From positions 1 through 64,000 of the forward strand of contig JAGOMA010000028.1 of the NCBI GenBank assembly GCA_017993775.1: a DNA stretch of 64,000 nucleotides, in the 5' to 3' direction. Of this stretch, positions 33,198 to 41,565 are shown piece by piece. The notes under the pieces were generated by a model that saw only the letters and a list, made by a program, of their open reading frames with translations, was not told where the DNA came from and made no database searches. How positions within the stretch are numbered: the first letter of the stretch is position 1; every line of letters begins with the position of its first letter. The DNA is from Chloroflexota bacterium (lineage in GTDB: Bacteria > Chloroflexota > Anaerolineae > Promineifilales > Promineifilaceae). The position numbers and the translations under genes are program-made.

Positions 33198-33641
33198 TCA
33201 GGCGTGAATGATCACCCTGTTGTCGGGAGTTACTTCAACGAGCAGGGAGCGTAACGGCCGTGCCGCCGGCCCGCGCTCTACTTCCCCATCCGCCCCAAAC
33301 TCGCTGCCATGACAGGGACAGTGAAAACCGGAAACGGCCGTTGCTCTTTCCTGCACCAGACAGCCCAAATGCGTACATACCGCGTCTAACGCTTTCAGCT
33401 GTCCCCCGTCGTTTACTACCCAGGCCCGCGCTGCGCCGACATACGTGGTGGAGCCAGGCGGAAAATCGGCCACCATTCCTGCCTCTACCAACGGTGTTGG
33501 ACTGGTTTGTAAACTGCGCGCCCCCAGAAAACGCCCCATCTGATAGACCCAAACGCCCATCGCGGCCACCCAGCCGCCATGAGTCAGCAAAGCCAAAAAG
33601 CGGCGGCGGGAAGAATTGGGCGCGTTCGTATTCTCGTTCAT
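33198..33641 (-). CDS. Rieske [2Fe-2S] protein
   Basis: 147 residues from the ATG at 33641. A Tat-like SRRRFLALL (11-19) and a membrane helix (about 20-37) anchor it, and the cluster motifs are C89-T-H91-LGC94 and C108-P-C110-H111-GS. This matches the Rieske subunit of bc/b6f complexes, with two cluster Cys, two cluster His and a disulfide pair. It is last in an operon with the multihaem cytochrome and cytochrome b, which together would form an atypical quinol-oxidising complex. An earlier ATG at 33692 lies in repeat-like gap sequence and is not preferred. Confidence 0.92.
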   Translation of the reverse strand: MNENTNAPNSSRRRFLALLTHGGWVAAMGVWVYQMGRFLGARSLQTSPTPLVEAGMVADFPPGSTTYVGAARAWVVNDGGQLKALDAVCTHLGCLVQERATAVSGFHCPCHGSEFGADGEVERGPAARPLRSLLVEVTPDNRVIIHA

Positions 33642-33655
33642 GTGTTTTATGGCGA

Positions 33656-33702
33656 TTGGAGATTGGCGATTAGATTCGTCGCCAATCCCCAATCTCTAAT
33701 CC
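33656..33702. repeat. ATTGGAGATTGGCGATTAG inverted repeat in the Rieske/cytochrome gap
   Basis: GATTGGCGA (about 33661-33669) faces TCGCCAATC (33679-33687), with flanking GATTGGAGATT and AATCTCTAATC. This is another member of the GGAGATTGGAGATT family seen in the pdu locus. Confidence 0.5.
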
Positions 33703-35043
33703 TTAGTCGCTGGTTTCTCGTTCATACGCATGGCATTCGTGGCAGTAGTGGCTTTCTTGCTCATCGGGCTGCTGCTGGCAGGCGCTGCCCATGACCAGAG
33801 GCACTTCATATAAACGGCCGTCTACCTTCCCCGTCTCCACCAATCGCTCGCCATCCCACTGCACCCAGCCAAACGTCTCGCCTTGGGCCGTGGCGATGAC
33901 GGTATCGCCCACCGCCACGCTGTAATTGGGATTCAGGCTGGCCGAAACGATGGCCGGATGTTCCGGGTCGTCGATGGTGGTTAAGTGGGGCAGTGCCGCG
34001 AGTGTGCCGTGGCAGGTCTGGCATTGGATGTACTGAATTTCTGCCTGGCTGGAATGGATGTCGCCATCGCCCATTACCTCGCCGTTGGTGTGGCAGTCCA
34101 CGCAGTCAAGCTCCCATTCGCACAGCGTAAACTGGGCGATGGGCTGGTAATAGTCCAGTTCCCGCTGCTCTTGGGCCGACAAACTGTGCGGACCGGGTAA
34201 ATCGTCGCGCTCTAAAAAAGTCATCTGGCGCAAAGAGTAGTTGCCGCGATTGTGGCAGTGGTTGCACTGGTAATAGGGGATGGCGGTGGTCAGTTGGTGC
34301 GAACGAGCGTGCCCGGGTTCGTCCTTGGCAATGGTTGGATCGCCGCCACGATAGAGACCGTCATTTTCGTAGACGGTGTGGCAGGCGGCGCAGCCGGTGG
34401 CGCGGAAAAAGTAGGGTTGGGCCAGGGGCACGGCCGTTACGTGGCAAAGCTGGCAGTCCTGGGCGAAAACATGGACAGCTTCCGGCGCGTTTGGGCCGGG
34501 GCTGAATTCCGCCAACACCGGCACACCCGTTTTTGTGGTGACAACATCGTCTTGTACGGCAAATACACCCCAACGGGCTGTAGCGTCTGGTTGTTGGCCA
34601 AAAGCATAATTAACCTGGGCGATGGCTCCGGCGTAAGTCGCCTGCACGGAGGTCAGCACACGGTGGATGTGGTCACGGCCGTTTTCGGCCGTCCCGCTGT
34701 GGCAAGCCGAGCCGCCGCACGATTCGGCAACGACTGTCAGGTCGCTGGGATTGCCTGTTGTTCCTGCGGCGCTGCCACCGCGCAGCGTGGCATGGGCCAG
34801 GTCGGCGTCCAGCGCCAACCCATCGCCGCCGTGACACAACACGCAGCCAAACGCTTCTTGTGGGTGGCTGGCGCTGATTTCTTCGATGCCCTGGTGACAG
34901 GTGAGGCATAACTCCGGGCGGCCGGTCAGGGTGGGGGTAATTTGCACGATTTCGGGCTGGCGTGCTTGGCGCACAACCGCGCCAATGGTCAACACTAGGA
35001 GTAAAAATCCGAGAACGGCCGTTGCTGCTTGATTCCGATTCAT
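33703..35043 (-). CDS. Multihaem c-type cytochrome (eight CXXCH plus one CX4CH)
   Basis: 446 residues with an N-terminal hydrophobic signal/anchor (residues ~6-22). Eight canonical haem sites are CLTCH, CVLCH, CQLCH, CAACH, CNHCH, CVDCH, CQTCH and CHECH; a ninth, CGGSACH, has the rarer CX4CH spacing. The start ATG at 35043 overlaps the cytochrome b stop as ATGA. The protein probably replaces cytochrome c1 as electron acceptor of the cytochrome b/Rieske pair. It resembles large periplasmic cytochromes of the nitrite-reductase/octahaem type in haem density, but no catalytic motif lets me name a reaction. Confidence 0.88.
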   Translation of the reverse strand: MNRNQAATAVLGFLLLVLTIGAVVRQARQPEIVQITPTLTGRPELCLTCHQGIEEISASHPQEAFGCVLCHGGDGLALDADLAHATLRGGSAAGTTGNPSDLTVVAESCGGSACHSGTAENGRDHIHRVLTSVQATYAGAIAQVNYAFGQQPDATARWGVFAVQDDVVTTKTGVPVLAEFSPGPNAPEAVHVFAQDCQLCHVTAVPLAQPYFFRATGCAACHTVYENDGLYRGGDPTIAKDEPGHARSHQLTTAIPYYQCNHCHNRGNYSLRQMTFLERDDLPGPHSLSAQEQRELDYYQPIAQFTLCEWELDCVDCHTNGEVMGDGDIHSSQAEIQYIQCQTCHGTLAALPHLTTIDDPEHPAIVSASLNPNYSVAVGDTVIATAQGETFGWVQWDGERLVETGKVDGRLYEVPLVMGSACQQQPDEQESHYCHECHAYERETSD

Positions 35044-36125
35044 CCCCACAACTCCCATGCCGTGAGCAAAACAATCCCCGCCGCAATGAACAGCACAATG
35101 ATTTGCGCCAATCGTCCTTCACGGTTCAACCAGACGGCCGTTCCCGTCTCCGACCGGTCCCACAACCAGGGCAGCAGCGCCAACGCCAATGTCACGGCCA
35201 GCGGAATGAGAATTCCGGCTACCAGCGGCGGCAGGTGGCGCAGCAAGGCCTGAACCCATAAGAAAAACCACGGGGCGGTGATTGAAGCGGTAACGGCCGT
35301 AGCCGGACCAGTTGCCAAATCCACCTGCGGGGCCAACGGGGCATCTGCAAACACAGCCAGCCCCACCAGCAAACACAGCAAGGCCAGCATTGCTGCACCC
35401 TCCCGCTGCACCAATTCGCGGCGCGAAATGCGCGGCGGGTGAGAGGACTGGAGGTGGGAGATGGCCGATTGCGTGTCCTCCAATCTCTCATCTCCAGCTT
35501 CTTTCTTGTGGCTGATGCCGCCATCACGGCGGACCCGAAAAGCGTGCCAGCCGAGCAGCAGCAGCACGGGCACGCTCAGACCCAGCGTGTGCCAGGTGTA
35601 AAACCGCACCACCGTCACATCGGAAATTAGCGGGCCGCCAACCAATAATTCGTATAGCCAATTACCAATTAATGGCGTTTGCCGCACGATGTTAGCGCCT
35701 ACCGTCAACGCGCCGAATGTGTCTACATCCCAGCGCAGCACATAGCCAGAAAAACTGAGCAGTAAGCTAAACAGCAGGGCAATCAGCCCCAGCAGCCAGT
35801 TAAAGCGGCGCGGAGGTTTGTAACTCCCGCTCAGTGCCACGCGCAGCAGGTGCAAACTGCTCATGCCCACCAACAGTACGGCGGCCCAGTAATGCAAATT
35901 GCGCAGTAACCAGCCATAAGGGGCGACATAGGTAATGGTACGGATGGCTTCACCGGCGGAAACGGCCGTTGGCACATACACAAACATCAGCGGCACGCCT
36001 GTTACAACCAGAGATAGGAAAAGCAGCAGCGACATGCCGCCCAGACCAAAGGTATAACGAAAACGCGCCTCACGGGCGGGAATAGTGGGGGGATGGAGAT
36101 GCTCGAAGAAGTTTGGGCGACTCAT
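35040..36125 (-). CDS. Cytochrome b (b6-like N-terminal part with extra C-terminal helices)
   Basis: About 361 residues. Four helices with two histidine pairs hold the b-haems: HYWAAVLLVGMSSLHLLRV near residues 77-95 and YTWHTLGLSVPVLLLLGWH near 183-201. SGYVLRWDVDTFGALTVGANIV matches the Qo-side segment. A charged loop rich in Gln/Ser follows, then three further hydrophobic stretches (about 240-350). Its overlap with the multihaem gene and nearness to the Rieske gene show an operon. The ATG at 36125 is chosen because the family sequence begins soon after; a second in-frame ATG is 12 bases earlier. Confidence 0.9.
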   Translation of the reverse strand: MSRPNFFEHLHPPTIPAREARFRYTFGLGGMSLLLFLSLVVTGVPLMFVYVPTAVSAGEAIRTITYVAPYGWLLRNLHYWAAVLLVGMSSLHLLRVALSGSYKPPRRFNWLLGLIALLFSLLLSFSGYVLRWDVDTFGALTVGANIVRQTPLIGNWLYELLVGGPLISDVTVVRFYTWHTLGLSVPVLLLLGWHAFRVRRDGGISHKKEAGDERLEDTQSAISHLQSSHPPRISRRELVQREGAAMLALLCLLVGLAVFADAPLAPQVDLATGPATAVTASITAPWFFLWVQALLRHLPPLVAGILIPLAVTLALALLPWLWDRSETGTAVWLNREGRLAQIIVLFIAAGIVLLTAWELWG

Positions 36126-36542
36126 AGTGGGGATCATACGGCCGTTTTCCCCAAAAAACAAAGAGACGCGGACAATTTGCTATCATGCTTCTAATTCAAG
36201 ACGCCCTGTGTACCTTTGTAGCGCGTCGCACTCCCACAATGCGGATAGAGAAGCTGCCTTGCTGCCTATCATCTCGTCCATTGACCAGGATCTAGATGCT
36301 TTCCCCCATGAGCCGCCGACGGTGCGGGCGTAATTGGGTTTCAAGTTCTTCAAAGGTGGCTTCTGGTTCTACAATGCGTTCTGCCTAGAATCGGTGCCAC
36401 GCTCCTCCCGCGTCCTTGTTGGCGCTTTGGAACATTTGTACTATTATTCTTGCTAGAATATCTTGCGGCACACTAATTCAGACAATAGGAGCGTGTCCAA
36501 GCGCCAATGGCAGAGGCAAAGAAGGCGGCGAGAGGTAATAAA
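36126..36542. other. Gap between cytochrome b and the cysteine hydrolase, no gene
   Basis: No gene is convincing in these 417 bases. One ACGGCCGT lies near 36138. TTGTACTATTATTCTTGCTAGAATATCTTG (around 36435-36464; two overlapping AT-rich blocks) could hold the promoter of the downstream gene. Short remnants resemble coding sequence but contain stops. Confidence 0.3.
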
Positions 36543-37118
36543 ATGGCAGTTATACGAGAAGGAAACAACGGAGTTCTTTTAGTTGTCGATGTGCAGGTCG
36601 GCGTCATGCAAAATGCGTGGGATGCCCAGCGAATTATTCATACCATCGGCGTCGTAGTCGAAAAAGCACGGGAACGGGGGGTACCCGTGATATGGGTTCA
36701 GCACGCGGACGACGAACTGGTCTATGGCAGCCCGGATTGGCAAATAGTGCCAGACTTGCTGCCGACAGAAGGCGAAATACGGATTCATAAACAGTTCAAC
36801 TCATCGTTCGAGCAAACGAAATTGGAAGAGACTCTGGCTCAGCTTGGCGCAGCCCACATCATATTGGCTGGCGCTGCCACGAACTGGTGCATTCGAGCCA
36901 CAGCGTATGGTGCGCTGGATCGCGGCTACGATCTCACCCTTATCGAAGATGCTCATACTACTGAAACACTGGAACTTAATAATGGCATCCGAATCGAAGC
37001 GGAAAATATTATCCGTGAACTCAACATTGCCATGACCTGGCTTAGCTATCCCGGTCGTACAAACGGCACAGCTTTGGCTGAGGATGTTGATTTTGCTGTC
37101 TTAAGTGGTGTTGGCTAG
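36543..37118 (+). CDS. Isochorismatase-family cysteine hydrolase
   Basis: 191 residues from the ATG at 36543, which has GAGG seven bases upstream; a start at 36507 is weaker. The catalytic triad can be read: Asp in LLVVDVQVG near residue 14, Lys in RIHKQFNSSF near 84, and Cys in GAATNWCIRATAYGALDRGYD near 110. These define the isochorismatase-like amidohydrolase family (nicotinamidase, ureidoacrylate hydrolase and many of unknown substrate). The neighbours give no clue to the substrate. Confidence 0.88.
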   Translation: MAVIREGNNGVLLVVDVQVGVMQNAWDAQRIIHTIGVVVEKARERGVPVIWVQHADDELVYGSPDWQIVPDLLPTEGEIRIHKQFNSSFEQTKLEETLAQLGAAHIILAGAATNWCIRATAYGALDRGYDLTLIEDAHTTETLELNNGIRIEAENIIRELNIAMTWLSYPGRTNGTALAEDVDFAVLSGVG

Positions 37119-37345
37119 GCAAAACCAGACATTGCGCCCAAGTTACTGTGGCAAATCCTAAAGAGGATTCAACTGGTAACGTGTTTAAACGGCCGTTCAC
37201 CCAACTGCTAATTCCAACCCAACCAACAGAATGCAGTCGCGGATTGGCTTGTACAATCCCAGCCAGCATGGGAACAGCAGTGTCATCGCCTGGACCGCAT
37301 CAAAAAATCGCTTGACAACCAGGATTATTTGCAGCGATTTACACC

Positions 37346-37585
37346 CCTATGTGCGGGCCGCCAGCGCCAGATTTAGCTCTGTTAGCTGCGCTTAAAACAG
37401 AGCGAGAACGGTTCCAACTTATCGACAAGGTATTTTATTTGCACACCCCCGATGGCATCGACCGTTTCAAACTGGCTGAGAAAGCAGAATAGGCGCTGGG
37501 TGTAGCGACTACGGCCCGCAACTGGCGCACGGTGAGCAAGATGATGGCAAGGGCAACGGCCGTTACAAACAACAAAGGAGAATAA
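37346..37585 (+). pseudogene. DUF1697-family remnant with internal stop
   Basis: The frame reads LALLAALKTERERFQL, then FYLHTPDGIDRFKLAEKAE, a TAG stop at about 37489-37491, and then ALGVATTARNWRTVSKMMARA up to TAA at 37583-37585. That is the C-terminal half of DUF1697 proteins (YLHCPDGFGRTKL ... LGVATTRNWRTV), with the stop falling where a lysine is expected. The N-terminal half is not found upstream, so it is a decayed, truncated copy. It ends 1 base before the DinB gene start. Confidence 0.7.
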
Positions 37586-37586
37586 A

Positions 37587-38072
37587 ATGACACCCATATC
37601 AACACTGGCTGTGATCTACGAGAACTGGCAAATTTATCAGAAAAAGCTGCGCGACTGCATCGCCCCGCTAACGAGTGAGCAACTCTTGCTGCAACCTGCC
37701 GCGCATATGTGGCCGTTGGGGCAGATTGCGCAGCACATCATTTCTGTCAGGGCAGGGTGGTTTAGCGGCACACTCCAGGATGACGACAAAGCGATGACTG
37801 CCTACATGGAGTGGGGCCAACGTGAGTCACCCGACCGCAGTGCGGCGGAATTGGCTCACGGACTTGATGAAACATGGGCCTTCATCGAAGCCCGCTTGCA
37901 GCGCTGGACAGCCGACGACTGCACCAAAACTTTCCCGGATGAATGGAATGGCCAGGTATGGCAGGTATCACGCAGTTGGGTGATCTATCATGTGATGGAA
38001 CATGATCTGCATCACGGCGGCGAAGTCTCGTTACTCCTTGGCATGAACGGTCTGCAAACCCTCGACCTTTGA
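37587..38072 (+). CDS. DinB/YfiT-like four-helix protein
   Basis: 161 residues in the DinB fold family. Putative metal-binding histidines are H71-region QIAQHIISVRAGW, and HVMEHDLHHGGEVSLLL near residues 130-146; these three histidine places are typical. DinB-like proteins are metal-binding enzymes or thiol transferases of mostly unknown substrate. GGAG lies seven bases before the ATG. It belongs to a run of small stand-alone genes. Confidence 0.85.
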   Translation: MTPISTLAVIYENWQIYQKKLRDCIAPLTSEQLLLQPAAHMWPLGQIAQHIISVRAGWFSGTLQDDDKAMTAYMEWGQRESPDRSAAELAHGLDETWAFIEARLQRWTADDCTKTFPDEWNGQVWQVSRSWVIYHVMEHDLHHGGEVSLLLGMNGLQTLDL

Positions 38073-38303
38073 TCGTTGGAACAGGAGATTTGCCTTGAGT
38101 AGATTTGGTTCTAACCCACTTAATTTTTTCAATTTCGTCGATGAGCAGGCATCCGCGCTCCTGTTGCAGAGGGTATTGGCGTTTCTCGCTGCAACTAGAA
38201 TGCAGTCGTTGTAACCAAAATTTGTTGCGCCAGGAGATTCCCATGAAAAAGATAGTTATAACGGCCGTTACCCGTTAACAACTCAAGAACAGCGGAGGAA
38301 ATC
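38073..38303. other. Gap with a vestigial coding start
   Basis: A ribosome site AGGAGATTCCC followed by ATGAAAAAG and an 11-codon frame ending TAA (38243-38278) contains one AACGGCCGTT and looks like a truncated gene start. CGTCGATGAGCAGGCATCC near 38136 opens another short frame. Neither supports a functional protein. Confidence 0.3.
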
Positions 38304-38852
38304 ATGTCATATCAAGCATATCTCGATACCATCAAAGCCAAAACAGGCAAAACTCCTGATGATTTTCGGGTGTTAGCCGTACAGAAAGAATTAACCCACT
38401 ACAGCGAGGTCATGGCCTGGCTCAAGGCCGATTATGGCCTGGGTCACGGCCACGCCAACGTCATCGCCCAAATTCTGACGAAACCGGACACAAGCAAGGT
38501 CGCGCCAGATGACAAGATTGATAAGTTATTCACCGGCAAAAAGGGACCATGGCGCCAGCCATACGATGATTTGTTGGCAAACCTCCATGAATTTGGCACA
38601 GATGTTGGCGTCGCCGCCACCAGCAGCTACATCAGCTTGCTGCGCGGCAGCAAAAAATTTGGCATTGTGCAGCCATCCAGCGAACGACTGGACATTGGCA
38701 TCAAGCTGAAGGATGCTGCCCCAACCGAGCGGTTTGAAGCAGCCGGGAGTTGGAACAACATGGTCACCCATCGCGTGCGCATTAGCGACCCCTCCCAAAT
38801 AGATGCTGGCGTATTGGCCTGGTTGAAACAAGCCTACGACGCCGCAAAATAG
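38304..38852 (+). CDS. DUF4287/DUF5655 domain protein
   Basis: The 182-residue protein starts YQAYLDTIKAKTGKTPDDF, the DUF4287 signature (residues 3-60, with WLKADYGLGHGHANVIA), and continues with a DUF5655-like C-terminal part (residues ~75-180; LRGSKKFGIVQPSSERLDIGIKL). Both are common small domains of unknown function; the second resembles a DNA- or metal-binding transport-associated domain only weakly. The ribosome site GGAGGAAA sits just before the ATG. Confidence 0.8.
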   Translation: MSYQAYLDTIKAKTGKTPDDFRVLAVQKELTHYSEVMAWLKADYGLGHGHANVIAQILTKPDTSKVAPDDKIDKLFTGKKGPWRQPYDDLLANLHEFGTDVGVAATSSYISLLRGSKKFGIVQPSSERLDIGIKLKDAAPTERFEAAGSWNNMVTHRVRISDPSQIDAGVLAWLKQAYDAAK

Positions 38853-38896
38853 CCCTCACCCTGTAATAGACAAAATCAAGCAGCAGGAGATCTCCT

Positions 38897-39343
38897 ATGC
38901 ACACAACATTTACAACAGTCGTTACCCAAGAAGAAAGCATGAACGCCACCGGTTTACCCGTACCCGCCGAGGCAATAGCCACCTTGGACAGCGGCAAACG
39001 TCCCAAAGTCAAAATCCGCCTCAATGACTATACCTACCGCAGCACTGTCGCCGCTTATGGGGATGTGTTTATGCTGCCTTTAAGCAAAGAACATCGCGAT
39101 GCGGCTGGCGTGAAAGCAGGTGATGAGGTGGAGGTCACCCTGGAATTGGATACCGAGCCACGCACGGTTGAGATTCCCGATGATTTAGCAAAGGCGTTAG
39201 CGGAAGGGGGCGTAACGGCCGTTTTCGATGCCCTCGCCCCTTCCAAACGGAAAGAACACGTCCGCCAAGTCACCTCCACCAAAGTGCAAGAAACCCGCCA
39301 ACGACGTATTGCCAAAATTGTTACCACCCTCAGCGCGTCTTAA
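38897..39343 (+). CDS. YdeI/OmdA-family protein with DUF1905 domain
   Basis: 148 residues. Residues ~15-95 form a DUF1905 beta-barrel (RPKVKIRLNDYTYRSTVAAYGDVFMLPL) and the end has the YdeI/OmdA segment PDDLAKAL ... FDALAPSKRKEHVRQV ... TRQRRIAKIV. YdeI proteins are linked to bacteriocin or stress tolerance, but the biochemical role is unknown. AGGAG lies eight bases before the first ATG; a second ATG at codon 15 also fits the family. Confidence 0.82.
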   Translation: MHTTFTTVVTQEESMNATGLPVPAEAIATLDSGKRPKVKIRLNDYTYRSTVAAYGDVFMLPLSKEHRDAAGVKAGDEVEVTLELDTEPRTVEIPDDLAKALAEGGVTAVFDALAPSKRKEHVRQVTSTKVQETRQRRIAKIVTTLSAS

Positions 39344-39375
39344 ACCTTAGAAACTGTCATGAAGTGGAAAAGCCG

Positions 39376-39487
39376 CTGATTGACTGACAAATCTCAGGAT
39401 TTTACTGCGGAGAGCGCAGAGATGTTCTAAGTCCTTGACAGGACTTAGAACATCTCTGCGGTTAGATAAGTTTTGTCAGTCAATCAG
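39376..39487. mobile_element. 112-bp MITE with 16-bp inverted repeats and 10-bp target duplication
   Basis: CTGATTGACTGACAAA (39376-39391) is mirrored exactly by TTTGTCAGTCAATCAG (39472-39487). The direct repeat GGAAAAGCCG flanks both ends (39366-39375 and 39488-39497). The interior has a perfect 21-bp stem (39415-39435 with 39440-39460) around a TGAC loop. This is the full design of a non-autonomous miniature inverted-repeat transposable element. It lies between two genes and interrupts neither. Mobilising transposase is not in the window. Confidence 0.85.
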
Positions 39488-39557
39488 GGAAAAGCCGTCT
39501 GTGGAATCGTGTGAAGTAGTTAAAACGTGTCAATCCCGAATAATTTATGGAGACAAA

Positions 39558-40424
39558 ATGATGCAAAAAATCACCCCGTTTTTATGGTTCAATGATCAGG
39601 CTGAAGAGGCCATTAACTTTTACGTTTCGATCTTCAAGCATTCAAAGATGGTGAACGTGAATCGAGACCCACATGGCAACCTATTTACGGCGACGTTTCA
39701 GCTTGAAGACCTGGAAATTTCGGCACTCAATGGTGGACCAGAATTTAGCTTTACCACGGCCGTTTCCTTTTTTGTGACCTGTGAAACAGAAGCTGAAGCG
39801 GATGAATTATGGCAAAAGTTGTCCGAGGGTGGCAGCGTTCTGATGCCCCTGGGCCCCTATCCTTTTAGCGAAAAGTTCGGCTGGCTTGAAGACAAATATG
39901 GTCTTTCCTGGCAGCTAAATAGAGGCAGTTCTTCGCAGAAAATTATGCCGTTCTTCATGTATGTGGGCGATCATGGAAAAGCGGAAGAAGCGATGAAGCT
40001 GTATACCTCGCTGTTTGCGGATTCGCGCATTCTCAACATCGAACGGTTTGGTGAAGGAGAAGGCGGAGTTGTGGGAGCCGTTAAACAGGCCACCTTTGTC
40101 CTCAACAATCAACAATTCATGGCGATAGACGGCGGCGCTGGACATGCGTTTACCTTCACGGAAGCCAACTCGTTTTTTGTGAACTGTGAATCGCAAGCCG
40201 AAGTGGACGAGTTGTGGCAAAAGTTCACAGCAGAAGGCGAAGAATCGATGTGCGGCTGGCTCAAAGATAAATTTGGCGTATCCTGGCAAATTGTCCCTTC
40301 TGCCTTAATGGAGATGCTTGGTGACGAAGACCCAGACAAGGCCAAAAGAGTGATGGATGCCATGTTGCAAATGCAGAAAATCGACATCCGAAAATTAGAA
40401 GAAGCGCGTGACCAACACGGCTAA
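39558..40424 (+). CDS. Tandem VOC-fold protein (PhnB/3-demethylubiquinone methyltransferase-like)
   Basis: 288 residues from the ATG at 39558, five bases after GGAGA. Two VOC domains can be read: ITPFLWFNDQAEEAINFYVSIF (start of the first, split) and KIMPFFMYVGDHGKAEEAMKLYTSLF (start of the second, near 135). Each has the PhnB-like EFSFTTAVSFFVTCETEAEADELWQKL repeat pattern and ends in GWLKDKFGVSWQ. Such proteins are often misnamed methyltransferases; the true activity is unknown. The ORF could extend upstream into the MITE but that part has no family match. Confidence 0.88.
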   Translation: MMQKITPFLWFNDQAEEAINFYVSIFKHSKMVNVNRDPHGNLFTATFQLEDLEISALNGGPEFSFTTAVSFFVTCETEAEADELWQKLSEGGSVLMPLGPYPFSEKFGWLEDKYGLSWQLNRGSSSQKIMPFFMYVGDHGKAEEAMKLYTSLFADSRILNIERFGEGEGGVVGAVKQATFVLNNQQFMAIDGGAGHAFTFTEANSFFVNCESQAEVDELWQKFTAEGEESMCGWLKDKFGVSWQIVPSALMEMLGDEDPDKAKRVMDAMLQMQKIDIRKLEEARDQHG

Positions 40425-40489
40425 GGCAGGTTTTTCATGTGCCCCTAAACTGAAATGCTCCCCCCCATTCCCGCCCAGCATCATAAAAT

Positions 40490-40520
40490 GAAACCCGGCT
40501 ACACAGAGAAACCGGGTTTC
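40490..40520. terminator. Shared terminator between convergent genes
   Basis: GAAACCCGG (40490-40498) pairs with CCGGGTTTC (40512-40520) across a 13-base loop. On the minus strand the stem is followed by ATTTTAT. It can end the cytochrome c transcript and the VOC gene transcript from the other side. Confidence 0.65.
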
Positions 40521-40538
40521 GCATTAAAAATCAGAAGA

Positions 40539-41516
40539 TTAGGGCGAAGTTGTCAGATAAACATATAAGGCAGCCAAATCGTCATCCGTCATCTTATCGG
40601 CGTTTTGCCAGGGCATTGTTTCCGGGAAAGTGGTGCCATCTGGTTTGATGCCGCTGTGCATCATCTCAAAGAATTGCTCCTGGCTGAGTGTGTTAACAAG
40701 GGGACGCGGATTAGGAACGGCCGGCCCTGCTGGACTGGCTTCCGTGCCTGTGACATCGGGGCCATGACAGCCGCGACATTCGCCAAACGTAGCCACATAT
40801 TTGCCATACTCGGCCGTTATGCCCTCGGCTGGCGCACTCTGGTGATCTGGATGGTTTTCTGGTGTGCCAAACATCCCTGTGCCATACAAAACAGCCCCGA
40901 CAAAGGTGAGTTTGTCTCCAGTCGTGGCAGGCTGAGCCACGGGCGGTTGGGTGCGCAGGTAGGCAATGATCGCTTCGGTATCGTCGTCGCTTAATTGCCC
41001 ATAGGGGAGCAAGGGCATGAAGCCGAGCAAGTCACCTTCTTGATTGATGCCGTGGCGCAATACGCGGAACAGTTCGCCATCGCTGTAACCAGCCAGTTTT
41101 CCGCCAGGTGTCAGATTTTCTGTAACCATGTCGCCGACGAAGCCAAACCCTTCGGCGGCGGCGATATTCCAGCCGCCTGTGAGAGGCAGTTCACCACTGG
41201 GATTGCCCTCAGCATCGACCGCCCCATGGCACCCGATGCACGACATGGTTACCAGATATTCGCCCCGCGCAATCTGCTCTGGTGTTCTGGCGACGGTTAG
41301 CTCCGGGGCCGGTGGCGCACTGGGAGAATAGATAACGGCCGTTCCCTTCCCCCCCATAATCGCCACCCCCAAAAAAACCAAGGCCAACAGCCCCGCCACC
41401 AAGCCGCCCACAATCTTCACCCACACCTTCCTGGCACGCAAAGCGCGGTAAGCGAGCCAGCCAAACAAAACAACCAGCCCAAGCACCAACAATAACGAAA
41501 ATAGATTACCAATCAT
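40539..41516 (-). CDS. Membrane-bound dihaem cytochrome c
   Basis: 325 residues with two N-terminal hydrophobic helices (about 5-22 and 32-50). Two haem sites, CIGCH near 93 and CRGCH near 250, each start a class I cytochrome domain (DDTEAIIAYLRTQPPVA after the first; DDDLAALYVYLTTSP after the second). It is probably an electron carrier to an oxidase or dehydrogenase on the outer side of the membrane. The cupredoxin gene lies 49 bases upstream in the same direction, suggesting a joint electron-transfer operon. Confidence 0.9.
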   Translation of the reverse strand: MIGNLFSLLLVLGLVVLFGWLAYRALRARKVWVKIVGGLVAGLLALVFLGVAIMGGKGTAVIYSPSAPPAPELTVARTPEQIARGEYLVTMSCIGCHGAVDAEGNPSGELPLTGGWNIAAAEGFGFVGDMVTENLTPGGKLAGYSDGELFRVLRHGINQEGDLLGFMPLLPYGQLSDDDTEAIIAYLRTQPPVAQPATTGDKLTFVGAVLYGTGMFGTPENHPDHQSAPAEGITAEYGKYVATFGECRGCHGPDVTGTEASPAGPAVPNPRPLVNTLSQEQFFEMMHSGIKPDGTTFPETMPWQNADKMTDDDLAALYVYLTTSP

Positions 41517-41565
41517 TTTTTTTCTCTCCTAAAACAAGTTTTGTGAATCGTAAAAATAATTCAAA

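Noticed and set aside
37489-37491. In-frame TAG as possible pyrrolysine or recoded codon
   Set aside because: The gene is truncated at its N terminus, no recoding signal is seen, and simple decay explains it.
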